Positions 39,931-48,172 of a DNA stretch of 64,000 nt are shown here, one piece after another. The notes below the pieces were generated by a model, which was not told where the DNA came from, searched no databases, and saw nothing but the letters and a program-made list of their open reading frames with translations. The DNA is from Prado023 sp964418695 (GTDB taxonomy: Bacteria; Actinomycetota; Actinomycetes; S36-B12; CAIYMF01), in the NCBI GenBank assembly GCA_964418695.1, contig CAYQMN010000012.1:1-64000 (forward strand), given 5' to 3'. A program made the translations under genes and the position numbers. Numbering within the stretch: the stretch's first letter is position 1; each line of letters starts with the position of its first letter.

Positions 39931-41331
39931 ATGTCCGAAACGACGTTCACCGAACGGATGACAGAGAAGCTCGTCCCGGCAGTCGGAAGGTTCACGAACC
40001 TCCGCCCAGTGATGGCGCTGAGGTCCGGGATCCTGGTGATCATGCCGCTCACGATCGTGGGCTCCGTGTTCCTCCTGCTGGCCAACTTCCCGATCTCGGG
40101 AGTGTCGGAGTGGTTCGCCGACATCGGCCTGACCCCGTGGCTCAACCAGGCGTACGAGGCGACGTTCAACGTCATCGGCCTGGTGGCCTGCCTGGGCATC
40201 GCGTACTACTACGTGAAGGAAGCAGGGCACGATCCGCTGGTCCCCGCCGTCTTCGCGATGTGCACCTACATCCTGCTGCTCGACCTGTTCGTGGTGGCAC
40301 CGGAGAGCGCGGAGATCGTGAAGGGCGCGATCCCGATGGAGTGGACAGGATCGAAGGGCCTGATCCTGGCGATCATCGTCGGCGAGATAGTAGGCGTGGT
40401 CTACAACTGGTTCCTGGACCGCGACCTCTACATCAAGATGCCCGACGGCGTGCCACCGGCCGTGGTCAACTCCTTCACCGCGCTGCTGCCCGGCACCGTG
40501 ATCATCACCGCGGCGACGGTCGTGTGGGGCGCCATGCAGAGCGTCGACACCACCGTCCCGGCCTGGATCTACAAGACGATCCAGACCCCGCTGCAGGGCA
40601 TCTCCGACACCCTGGGCGGCGCCCTCGCGGTCGCCTTCCTGATCTCGTTCCTCTGGTGGTTCGGCGTCCACGGCAGCAGCCTCATCGGCGGCATCATGGC
40701 GCCGCTGCTGACCGCGAACTCGGTGGCCAACCAGGCCATCGTCGACTCCGGCCAGGCGCTGACCACCGAGAACGGTGGCGCGATCGTGACCCAGCAGTTC
40801 CTCGATCAGTGCGTCACCATGACCGGCTCGGGCATCACGCTGGGCATCGTCGTCTACATGCTCATGCGCGCGAAGTCGGCCCAGTACAAGACGCTGGGCA
40901 AGCTCAGTGGCGGCCCGGCCGTGTTCAACATCAACGAGCCCATCCTGTTCGGCACCCCGATCGTCATGAACCCGATCATGTTCGTGCCGTTCGTGGCGGT
41001 CCCGATGTTCGCGGTCCTCATCCAGTACTTCTCGCTGGCCACCGGGCTGGTGCCGCTGTACACCGGCGTCCTGGCGCCGTGGACCACCCCGCCGATCATC
41101 TCCGGCTGGATCGTCGGCGGTCCTCGGGCAGCCATCATGCAGGCGGTCGTGCTGCTGATGTCCGTGCTGGTCTACTACCCGTTCATCCGCAAGATGGACC
41201 AGATGGCCAAGGAGCAGGAGGACCAGGCGCATCAGGCTCACCTCGAGGCCGAGGCGGCTGCCGCGGCCGAGGCCGAGCAGCACGATCGGGAGCACGCCGA
41301 GTACCTGGCGCGCCACCCCGAGCAGTCATGA
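39931..41331 (+). CDS. PTS lactose/cellobiose family EIIC permease
   Basis: A 466-residue membrane permease with about ten helices that binds and moves the beta-glucoside while EIIB phosphorylates it. The family motif FNINEPILFGTPIVMNPIM (about 330-348) contains the Glu needed for sugar phosphorylation, and GVHGSSLIGGIMAPL is also typical. The C-terminal 50 residues are an unusual Ala/Glu/His-rich cytoplasmic tail (QEDQAHQAHLEAEAAA). GGGAG lies upstream of the ATG. It is transcribed away from EIIA and EIIB, a split arrangement. Confidence 0.94.
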   Translation: MSETTFTERMTEKLVPAVGRFTNLRPVMALRSGILVIMPLTIVGSVFLLLANFPISGVSEWFADIGLTPWLNQAYEATFNVIGLVACLGIAYYYVKEAGHDPLVPAVFAMCTYILLLDLFVVAPESAEIVKGAIPMEWTGSKGLILAIIVGEIVGVVYNWFLDRDLYIKMPDGVPPAVVNSFTALLPGTVIITAATVVWGAMQSVDTTVPAWIYKTIQTPLQGISDTLGGALAVAFLISFLWWFGVHGSSLIGGIMAPLLTANSVANQAIVDSGQALTTENGGAIVTQQFLDQCVTMTGSGITLGIVVYMLMRAKSAQYKTLGKLSGGPAVFNINEPILFGTPIVMNPIMFVPFVAVPMFAVLIQYFSLATGLVPLYTGVLAPWTTPPIISGWIVGGPRAAIMQAVVLLMSVLVYYPFIRKMDQMAKEQEDQAHQAHLEAEAAAAAEAEQHDREHAEYLARHPEQS

Positions 41332-41363
41332 CGTCAGGCGACCCCGCCTGATCGCCATCCCTC

Positions 41364-41403
41364 GTGTGGGCTGGCCCGGAGAACTCTCCGGGCCAGCCCA
41401 CAC
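41364..41403. terminator. Strong bidirectional terminator
   Basis: GTGTGGGCTGGCCCGGAGA (41364-41382) is followed after two bases by its exact reverse complement (41385-41403), giving up to a 17-19 bp stem. It lies between the convergent EIIC and PRD-regulator genes and can end both transcripts. Confidence 0.9.
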
Positions 41404-41487
41404 GGCTGTTCGGCGCCGGGCTGGGGCTGGGGGCCCGGATCGAGGCGCGGGCTGGGGCTGAGGGCTCGGGGCATGCGCGCCCAGCAG

Positions 41488-43446
41488 TCAGCGCCGACCC
41501 TCGCTCACCGCCTGCTCCGGGCGGACTGCCGCCGCGGGGTCTGCCTCCGTCTGCTCGACCAGCGCGGCCACGAACTCGTCGAACTCGCACGAGCGGGCCA
41601 CCACCGCGGCCACCGAGCCCCTCGGGGCGAGCAGTCCGGTGAGATCCTCCAGGAGGTCCCGGAAGACCGCCCGCTCGTCCGGGCTCAGGGCCACCAGGAA
41701 CACCAGCCGAACCCGCTCGGACCCCCAGGGAATGCCCCTGTCGCAGGCCAGCACCGCCACGCGCGTGCGGGCGGCCTGCAGGCCCACGGCATGCGGGATC
41801 GCGACCTCCCCGCCGAAGCTGGTAGCCGAGCGCTGCTCCCGCTCCAAGACGGCCCGGACGTAGTCACCGTCCACGACGCCGGCTCGACGAAGCGCCTCGC
41901 ACAGCACGCCGATCGCCTCCTCACGCGAGCCCACCCGGTCGTCGCGGACGAACAGCCGCTGGTCCAACAGCGTGCCCAACGCCTCCCGCACCCGCCGCCG
42001 GGTCCGGGTGCGGCGAGCCCGCTGCACAGCGGCCTGGAGATGCTCGACGTCGCGCGGGGCCACCAAGGGGCTGATGACGACCACGGGCGCGCCGGCCGGC
42101 CCCTCGGGCTGCATGCAAGAGACGATCAGGTCGCTGGTCGACGCCGAGAAGTCGTAGCCGATCGAGGTGACGAGCTCGACGATCACCGCCTGGCCGCGCA
42201 GGATCTCGCCGAGCCGGTCGGCCAACCGCTGCTCGAGGTCGTAGAACCGGGGCACGACCAAGGTGACGCTGACGAGGTCCCGCTCCTCCCAGACGCTCAT
42301 GTAGTGCGCGCCCAGGTGGAAGGCGAGGTAGTCCAGCTCGCCTGCCTCCACGTCGATGCCCAGGCGATCCTCCAGCTTGCCGGCCAGACACACGGCCAGG
42401 TCATGGGCCAGGGGATGGTCGTTCTTGAACTCGACCCCCAGCGGCGGCGGCAGCGCGCTGTCCGCGCGCGCCCGGGCGACCATGTTCTGCACATGCAGGG
42501 TGAGGTTGCGCAGCAGGGACGCGTCCGGCCGGTCGAGCTGGTATTGGTGGGCCACCTCGTCCATCAGCTCGGCGACGATCGCACCCAGCTCGCGGGCGAG
42601 GACCAGGTCCGGACCGGACTCCCGCCGGCGGATCGTGCGAGCCTGGAGCACCCCGTCCAGTGCGGCGAGCTCCGTCGGCGGCAGAGTCAGCGCGTACCGG
42701 TCCTCCACCACCTCGCCGATCCGGTCGCTCAAGGCGACCAGGCGCGGGTCGTGGCTGGAGCGCGACCTGCCCGCCGGCAGGCTGCGGCCGAGGTTGACCC
42801 GGTCGGTGGCGATGACCAGGTACATGACGAGGTCGGTCAGGGAGTACTCGTTCATCTCCAGCCCGAACTCCTCGACCCGGGCGGCGACGTCCTCACGCAG
42901 CGTCTTCACGTCGAAGTGGGCGTACTCGTCGCAGAACGTGCGCCATGTGGCGATCAGCCCGCCGTGCGGGTCACGGGACATGTCCAGGATCACCGAGCGT
43001 CGTGCTCGCTCGGACCCCTCGGTCCAGACCTGGCAGCGGTCGCGCCGCAGCAGGAGGTCGTGCCGGCGCAACGTCTCCCGGACCCGCGCGAGGTCCGCGT
43101 CCAGTGTGGACTCGCTGACGCACAGCAGGTCGGCCAGCTCGTGGATGGCAGCCGCTTCGGGCCGCTGGGCGAGGTGCAGGCACAGGAACTGCAGGCGCTT
43201 CTCGGGGGTCTGCGTGGCGGCCTGACCGGCCGCCCCGGCCTGCACATGCACGGCCTGGTCGATCACGTAGCCCCGATGGGTGGAGGTGATGAGCGCCCCG
43301 CGTCGGTTCAGCGCACGCACGTAGGAGCGGATCGTGCGGCTGGTGACCCCCAGCTGGGCGCCCAGATCCTCCCCTGACACCGGTCCGCGCGAGTGGACCA
43401 GGGTCTCGAGCATCTCCCCCCGTCTATCCACCGGCCAGCACCCCAC
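41488..43446 (-). CDS. LicR/MtlR-like PRD transcriptional activator
   Basis: A 652-residue regulator with an N-terminal helix-turn-helix (about 10-65; GEDLGAQLGVTSRTIRSYV), a second Mga-like DNA-binding segment (about 85-170), PRD1 (about 185-285), PRD2 (about 295-390), an EIIB-like domain (about 393-480) and an EIIA-like domain (about 500-640). PRD2 keeps His in LTLHVQNM (318) and YLAFHLGA (377), and the EIIA site IPHA has His 552. PRD1 has no clear His at the usual places and the EIIB domain lacks its Cys. It probably activates the divergent PTS genes. Start may be GTG 43446 or ATG 43413. Confidence 0.9.
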   Translation of the reverse strand: MGCWPVDRRGEMLETLVHSRGPVSGEDLGAQLGVTSRTIRSYVRALNRRGALITSTHRGYVIDQAVHVQAGAAGQAATQTPEKRLQFLCLHLAQRPEAAAIHELADLLCVSESTLDADLARVRETLRRHDLLLRRDRCQVWTEGSERARRSVILDMSRDPHGGLIATWRTFCDEYAHFDVKTLREDVAARVEEFGLEMNEYSLTDLVMYLVIATDRVNLGRSLPAGRSRSSHDPRLVALSDRIGEVVEDRYALTLPPTELAALDGVLQARTIRRRESGPDLVLARELGAIVAELMDEVAHQYQLDRPDASLLRNLTLHVQNMVARARADSALPPPLGVEFKNDHPLAHDLAVCLAGKLEDRLGIDVEAGELDYLAFHLGAHYMSVWEERDLVSVTLVVPRFYDLEQRLADRLGEILRGQAVIVELVTSIGYDFSASTSDLIVSCMQPEGPAGAPVVVISPLVAPRDVEHLQAAVQRARRTRTRRRVREALGTLLDQRLFVRDDRVGSREEAIGVLCEALRRAGVVDGDYVRAVLEREQRSATSFGGEVAIPHAVGLQAARTRVAVLACDRGIPWGSERVRLVFLVALSPDERAVFRDLLEDLTGLLAPRGSVAAVVARSCEFDEFVAALVEQTEADPAAAVRPEQAVSEGRR

Positions 43447-43484
43447 TTCCGATTCCGCGCCTCGTGAGACCTGCGATCGCTGGG

Positions 43485-43490
43485 ATTATG
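43485..43490 (-). promoter_or_regulatory. Possible -10 of the PRD regulator gene
   Basis: CATAAT on the minus strand, about 40 bp before the start, is the only AT-rich -10-like hexamer in the 215-bp gap between the PRD regulator and the ABC permease gene. No good -35 is seen. The rest of this gap appears empty. Confidence 0.3.
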
Positions 43491-43661
43491 CCCGCCGCGA
43501 CGAGCGGGAAGCCTGCGCAGGCCACCCTTCCCCCGCCATTCCCGATCGCGCCGCGACGAGCCCGAAGAGCTGTCGCAGCCGGCCCGGGATCCGGGAGGGG
43601 ACGCACAGCGGTCGACCCCAAGGCAGCGTCGGAGAGGTCGATCCGAGGCTGCCCGACCCCC

Positions 43662-45317
43662 TCAGCCGGGCTGGATGTCCCGGGCGCGGAACCGGGCCAG
43701 GCCGGCCGCGGTGAGCGCCGCGGCCACCAGGCCCAAGATGACCAGGGGCAGCCAGCGCATCGGCTCGTAGGGCACGAACGGGGTGAGCGAGAACGGCAGG
43801 GCGTCGACCAGCCAGTCCGGCAGGTTGAGCGCCTCCCCGACCGTCACCACGAACCACATCGCCGCCAGCACGCCCCAGCTCAGCGCGACCACCAGCCGCG
43901 GCAGCCATCCGAAGAGCGCGACGACGAGTCCCACGAAGACCATGACCGCCGGCCAGTACGTCAGGGCGGCCAAGGCCAGGCGGCCGGTCTGGCCGGGGTC
44001 GCCGACCACCGAGCCGTAGGTGGCGCCCAGCAGGCCACCGCCCAGGAGGAGCAGGAGCGCCGAGCCCACAGCCGGGATCAGCAGCCGCATCAGCACCCAT
44101 CGGGTCCGCGACACCGCTCCGGCCAGCTGAGGCTCGATGATCCCGCTGGCCTCGTCGGAGCGCAGGGCCACCGCGGACTGCAGGGCGAAGATGGTGGTCA
44201 CGATGGCCAGCATCTGCATCAGCCAGGAGATCAGGGCGTCGGCTCCGGTGCCCTGCAGCAGGTCCTCGACCAGGCCGCCGGCATCGGTGAACAGGTCGGT
44301 CATCGCCTGCACGACAGACCCGAGCATGAGCGCCGCGAGCACCATGGTGATGGCCCAGCCGACGATCGGGCCACGCTGCAGGCGCAGGGCCAGGCCCAGC
44401 GGATGGGCGTAGCGAACCGGGGCGTCGGCGTGCCCACTGCGCTCGGGCAGCAGCCCCGCGCCGAAGTCGCGCCGCGCCTCGATCGCCGCCGCCACGGCCA
44501 GCAGCGCCGCGGTGAGCAGCAGCATCAGCGCGAGCGGCCACCACCGGTTGGCGCCCCACGGCTGCATCTGCTGCCCCCAGCCGATCGGTGACACCCAGGT
44601 GAGGGTGCCGTCGCCGAGGTCACCGGCCATCCGCAGCAGGTAGAACGCGCCGATGACGGCCGAGCCCAGGGCGTTCGCCCCGCGCGACGTGGAGGTGACC
44701 TGGCCGGCAAGCGCGCCGACGCCCAGGCCGAGCAGCCCCACCCCGGTCATGGACACCCCGATGATCAGCGAGCCGGTGATCCCGGAGCCGTCCGGGTCGA
44801 GCCCGCCGAGGACGGACACCGTCGCGATGCCCAGGCCGACGGCCAGGCTGAGCACGCAGAGCACCAGCCAGGTGGCCACCGAGTAGGCGTGCAGCCCGAG
44901 CACCCGGGAGCGCAGCAGCTCGGTGCGACCCACCTCCTCGTCGGCCCGCCCGTTGCGGGTGACCAGGAACACGATGCCGAACGCCAGGGTCAGCGCGCAG
45001 GTCATCCAGATCTTGGTCCAGACCGCGCCGCCCAGCGTGTTCGCCGCCGCCGCCAGTCCGGTGATGGCCTTGATCCCCGGGGTGTTGCTGACCTGGGCGA
45101 AGTCGTCGAGGGCCTCCTGGGAGGTGAAGATCTCCTGGTAGTAGGCGAGCACGTAGTAGAACAGCCCGACGACCGCCAGCCACCACACCACGAGCCGGAC
45201 CCGGTTGCGGCGCACGACCAGGCGGATCATCGCCCCGAGGCCGGTCAGCGGAGCGGCGGCGGGCCGGAACCCGGTTGCCGGGGTGAGCGGGACGGCGTCC
45301 CGCGTGGTGACGCTCAT
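43662..45317 (-). CDS. ABC-2 type exporter permease
   Basis: A 551-residue membrane protein with about twelve helices in two halves, of the actinobacterial class often annotated as antibiotic (tetronasin-type) exporter permease. The N-terminus starts inside at MSVTTRDAVPL and the first helix follows VVRRNRVRLV. It overlaps the ATPase stop by four bases (ATGA at 45314-45317), so the two form one transporter. The substrate cannot be told from sequence; TetR control suggests a toxic compound. Confidence 0.85.
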   Translation of the reverse strand: MSVTTRDAVPLTPATGFRPAAAPLTGLGAMIRLVVRRNRVRLVVWWLAVVGLFYYVLAYYQEIFTSQEALDDFAQVSNTPGIKAITGLAAAANTLGGAVWTKIWMTCALTLAFGIVFLVTRNGRADEEVGRTELLRSRVLGLHAYSVATWLVLCVLSLAVGLGIATVSVLGGLDPDGSGITGSLIIGVSMTGVGLLGLGVGALAGQVTSTSRGANALGSAVIGAFYLLRMAGDLGDGTLTWVSPIGWGQQMQPWGANRWWPLALMLLLTAALLAVAAAIEARRDFGAGLLPERSGHADAPVRYAHPLGLALRLQRGPIVGWAITMVLAALMLGSVVQAMTDLFTDAGGLVEDLLQGTGADALISWLMQMLAIVTTIFALQSAVALRSDEASGIIEPQLAGAVSRTRWVLMRLLIPAVGSALLLLLGGGLLGATYGSVVGDPGQTGRLALAALTYWPAVMVFVGLVVALFGWLPRLVVALSWGVLAAMWFVVTVGEALNLPDWLVDALPFSLTPFVPYEPMRWLPLVILGLVAAALTAAGLARFRARDIQPG

Positions 45318-46252
45318 CGCCCCGCTCCCTCCAGCGCGGCCAGCTCGTCGCCGTAGTGGCGCAGGAACAGCTCCTCCAGGGAGGGTGGGTTGGCCACCAG
45401 CGAGCGCGGGTGCAGGTCGGCCAGCGCGGCCAGCACGCCGGGCAGCTCGCTCTCGTCCACGGCGAAGGTGACGCGGTCGCGCTCCCGGCGCAGGTCGTGC
45501 ACGCCGGGCAGCGCGGCCACATGGGTGCTCGCCTCGTCGGTGACGACGGTCACCTGGGTGCGGGTCAGGTGGCGCAGCTCGGCGATGGTCCCGGACTCGA
45601 CGGTGACGCCCTCGCGGATGATCGTCACCCGGTCGGCCAGCCGCTCGACCTCGGCGAAGATGTGGCTGGACAGCAGCACCGACCGGCCGTCCGCCCGCAC
45701 CTCGTGGATCGACTCGGTGAACGCCGCCTCCATCAGCGGGTCCAGGCCCGAGGTCGGCTCGTCGAGCAGCAGCAGCTCCGCGGTCGAGGCCAGCGCCGCC
45801 ACGAGTGCGACCTTCTGCCGATTGCCCTTGGAGTACGCGCGCGCCTTCTTGGTCGGATCGAGGTCGAAGCGCTCGAGCATCGTCCTCTTCCGGGCCGGGT
45901 CCAAGGGCCCCGAGATCCGGCAGAGGATGTCGATCGCCTCGCCGCCGGTCAGGTTCGGCCAGAGCGTGACGTCGCCGGGCACGTAGGCGATCGAGCGGTG
46001 CAGCGCGACCGCGTCGCGCCACGGGTCACCGCCCAGGACGCGCGCGACTCCCCCGTCGGAGCGCAGCAGCCCGAGCAGGATCCGGATGGTGGTGGACTTG
46101 CCCGAGCCGTTCGGCCCGAGGAAGCCGGTGACCTGGCCGGTCGGCACCGTCAGGTCCAGGCCGCGCAGGGCCTGCACGTGTCCGAAGCTCTTGGCCAGGC
46201 CCCGCACGTCGACCGCCAGGTCGGTCGTGGGAGGCGCTGCAGTGGCGGACAT
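45314..46252 (-). CDS. ABC exporter ATP-binding protein
   Basis: A 312-residue nucleotide-binding subunit. Walker A is GPNGSGKST (about 45-53), the ABC signature is replaced by YSKGNRQKVALV (about 140, a common drug-exporter variant), Walker B with the catalytic Glu is LLLLDEPTSGLD (about 163) and the H-loop His is in SSHIFAE. The extra C-terminal 90 residues resemble the tails of multidrug exporter ATPases. AAGGAG precedes the ATG at 46252; only two bases separate it from the tetR stop. Confidence 0.94.
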   Translation of the reverse strand: MSATAAPPTTDLAVDVRGLAKSFGHVQALRGLDLTVPTGQVTGFLGPNGSGKSTTIRILLGLLRSDGGVARVLGGDPWRDAVALHRSIAYVPGDVTLWPNLTGGEAIDILCRISGPLDPARKRTMLERFDLDPTKKARAYSKGNRQKVALVAALASTAELLLLDEPTSGLDPLMEAAFTESIHEVRADGRSVLLSSHIFAEVERLADRVTIIREGVTVESGTIAELRHLTRTQVTVVTDEASTHVAALPGVHDLRRERDRVTFAVDESELPGVLAALADLHPRSLVANPPSLEELFLRHYGDELAALEGAGR

Positions 46253-46254
46253 GG

Positions 46255-46989
46255 TCACTCCTTCGTGAGGAACTCCGCGGGGGACGCGGGGTCGGAGGCG
46301 TCGGGGTGTGCGCCCGGCGCTGGTGTCGTGGGCTGGGCCGGCTCCCACACCTGCTCGACGTACGTGTCCAGGAGGCTGTGGTCGGCGAGGAACCCCTCGG
46401 TGAACAGCTCGAGCATCGGCAGGAGCAGCTCGTGGGTACCGTCGCGCAGCGAGTCGACGAACTGCTCCGGAGTCGCGTCCGGACTCGTGAGGTACTGCAC
46501 CAGGAGGGCGCCCATCCACTGGTAGATCAGGTAGCGCAGCCGGGCCTCCTCGTCGCGGGAGGGGCGCACCATCCCAGTGGCCACCGACTCGGCCATCACC
46601 GGGCGCATGTCGTCGATGAGCTGGTCCAGGAACGCATGCGCGCCCGGCGCACCGGCGTGGATGGCCCGCAGCATGTAGACGAGCACGGTGGCGGGGAGGC
46701 TGGGCGAGGTGAGGTTGGCCAGCAATGTCGCAGCCGGCGCGGCCACGGACGCGTTCTTGATGTCGCGGTAGCGGTGCAGCACCTCGGTGTCGCACTCGGC
46801 GCGCAAGGCCTCCTTGGCCCGGAAGTGGTGGGTGATCAGGCCCGGGGAGACGCCGGCCTGGGCGGCGATCGTGCGGAACGGGGCGTCGAAGCCCTCGCGG
46901 GCGAAGCACTCGATGGCGGCGTCGCGGATGCGGGCGCGGGCGGTCAGGTCGGCCGCCGCCCGGTCGTGGCGATCCAGCCCTATACGCAC
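46255..46989 (-). CDS. TetR family regulator of the ABC exporter
   Basis: A 244-residue TetR repressor: helix-turn-helix at about 20-65 (ARIRDAAIECFAREGFDA, then AQAGVSPGLITHHFRAKEAL) and a helical ligand domain. First gene of the tetR-ATPase-permease operon, so it likely represses its own exporter until a substrate binds. GTG at 46989 was preferred over an upstream ATG at 47025, because the latter would lie across the -35 element; TATAGT nine bases before the GTG suggests a leaderless mRNA. Confidence 0.88.
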   Translation of the reverse strand: MRIGLDRHDRAAADLTARARIRDAAIECFAREGFDAPFRTIAAQAGVSPGLITHHFRAKEALRAECDTEVLHRYRDIKNASVAAPAATLLANLTSPSLPATVLVYMLRAIHAGAPGAHAFLDQLIDDMRPVMAESVATGMVRPSRDEEARLRYLIYQWMGALLVQYLTSPDATPEQFVDSLRDGTHELLLPMLELFTEGFLADHSLLDTYVEQVWEPAQPTTPAPGAHPDASDPASPAEFLTKE

Positions 46990-47025
46990 AACCAACAGAC
47001 TATATGCGCGACCAGTCGATGCCAA
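46981..47025 (-). promoter_or_regulatory. tetR-exporter promoter with direct repeats
   Basis: On the minus strand a -35 TTGGCA (47020-47025) and a -10 TATAGT (46999-47004) are 15 bp apart. On the plus strand TATACGCACA (46981-46990) and TATATGCGCG (47001-47010) are direct repeats 20 bp apart that overlap the -10 and the start codon, a plausible TetR operator. Confidence 0.55.
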
Positions 47026-47104
47026 GCGGGGCGTGGGGTAGGGGGCAGGCGGGGTCGGGCGCGGCGGGGGCGAGGTAGGGCCGAGGGCTGGAGGGGTCGG
47101 CCGC

Positions 47105-48100
47105 TCAGCCGGCCATCGGCGCCAGGGCGGTCTCCCCGGCCAGGACGTCGCCCTGGTGGCCGGCCTGGACCGCCCGGCGGCCGAACACCGCGACGTACGT
47201 CAGGAACGCGGCCAGAGCCAGGGCGCCGATGCCGATCCGGGCCCAGGTGGGCAGCCCCGAGGGGGTCACGAAGGCCTCGATCAGGCCGGAGACGAGCAGG
47301 ACCGGGACCAGCCCCAGGGCGATCGCGACGGCCGCCCGGCCCTCCTGGGCCAGCGCCACCGCCCGGGTGCGGGGGCCCGGGTCGATCCACTGCCAGCCCA
47401 GGCGCATGCCCGCCCCCGCGGCCAGGAACACGGCGGTGAGCTCCAGGAGTCCGTGCGGGGCGATCAGCCCGAAGAACAGGTCCGCCCGGCCGTGGGCGGC
47501 CATCAGTCCGCCGACAAGCCCCACGTTCAGGGCGTTCTGGGCCAGCACGTACACGGCGGGCAGGACGAACGCCGCGCCGGCGACCAGCACCAGGGCGCAC
47601 ACCCAGGCGTTGTTCGTCCACACGTGGGCGGCGAACCCCGCGGCCGCATCGGAGGAGTAGTAGTCGGCGAAGTCGTGCTCGACCAGCTGGCGGATGGCGG
47701 CCGGGCTGCCCACCGCCGCCTGCACCTGCGGGTTCCCGGCGATCCATGCCCCGGCCGCGACCGCCAGCACGGTGAATCCGACGGCCGCGCCCAGCCACCA
47801 CCACCGAGCCCGCCAGACCGCGGCGGGGAACACGATGCCGAAGAAGTCGACGAGCTCCCGGAGGGCTGCCGGATGGGTCCCGGTCACCCGCGAGCGGGCC
47901 TGGGCGACCAGCTGGGTCAGCCGGCCGACCACGACCGGGTCGGGTGCGGCGCTGCGGACCATCGACAGGTGGGTGGCGGTGCGCTGGTAGAGGTCGACCA
48001 GCTCGGTGACCTCGGGACCGGTCAGCCGGCGGCGCCGGGTCAGCTCTGCCAGGCGGTCCCACGCCGGGCTGTTCGCGCGCACGAAGGCGTCAACGTCCAC
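47105..48100 (-). CDS. SpoIIM-family membrane protein (stage II sporulation M-like)
   Basis: A 331-residue protein with a cytoplasmic N-terminal helical region (about 1-105) and about six membrane helices from residue 108. The SpoIIM/DUF95 features are LVEHDFADYYSS and GLIAPHGLLELTAVFLA. In non-sporulating actinobacteria this family sits beside RDD and MoxR-DUF58 genes and its role is unknown. GTG at 48100 has TACCCT seven bases upstream. Divergent from the RDD gene. Confidence 0.88.
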   Translation of the reverse strand: MDVDAFVRANSPAWDRLAELTRRRRLTGPEVTELVDLYQRTATHLSMVRSAAPDPVVVGRLTQLVAQARSRVTGTHPAALRELVDFFGIVFPAAVWRARWWWLGAAVGFTVLAVAAGAWIAGNPQVQAAVGSPAAIRQLVEHDFADYYSSDAAAGFAAHVWTNNAWVCALVLVAGAAFVLPAVYVLAQNALNVGLVGGLMAAHGRADLFFGLIAPHGLLELTAVFLAAGAGMRLGWQWIDPGPRTRAVALAQEGRAAVAIALGLVPVLLVSGLIEAFVTPSGLPTWARIGIGALALAAFLTYVAVFGRRAVQAGHQGDVLAGETALAPMAG

Positions 48101-48172
48101 GGCGCCCAGGGTAGGGGCACGTGCCCGCCCGGTTGGCTTCCGGCGACCACGACCGGGCGGCAGGATGGCCCC

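Noticed and set aside
33541..47104. Integrated mobile element around the PTS locus
   Set aside because: No integrase, transposase, phage gene, terminal repeat or shift in base composition was seen; the locus is accessory-looking only by gene order.
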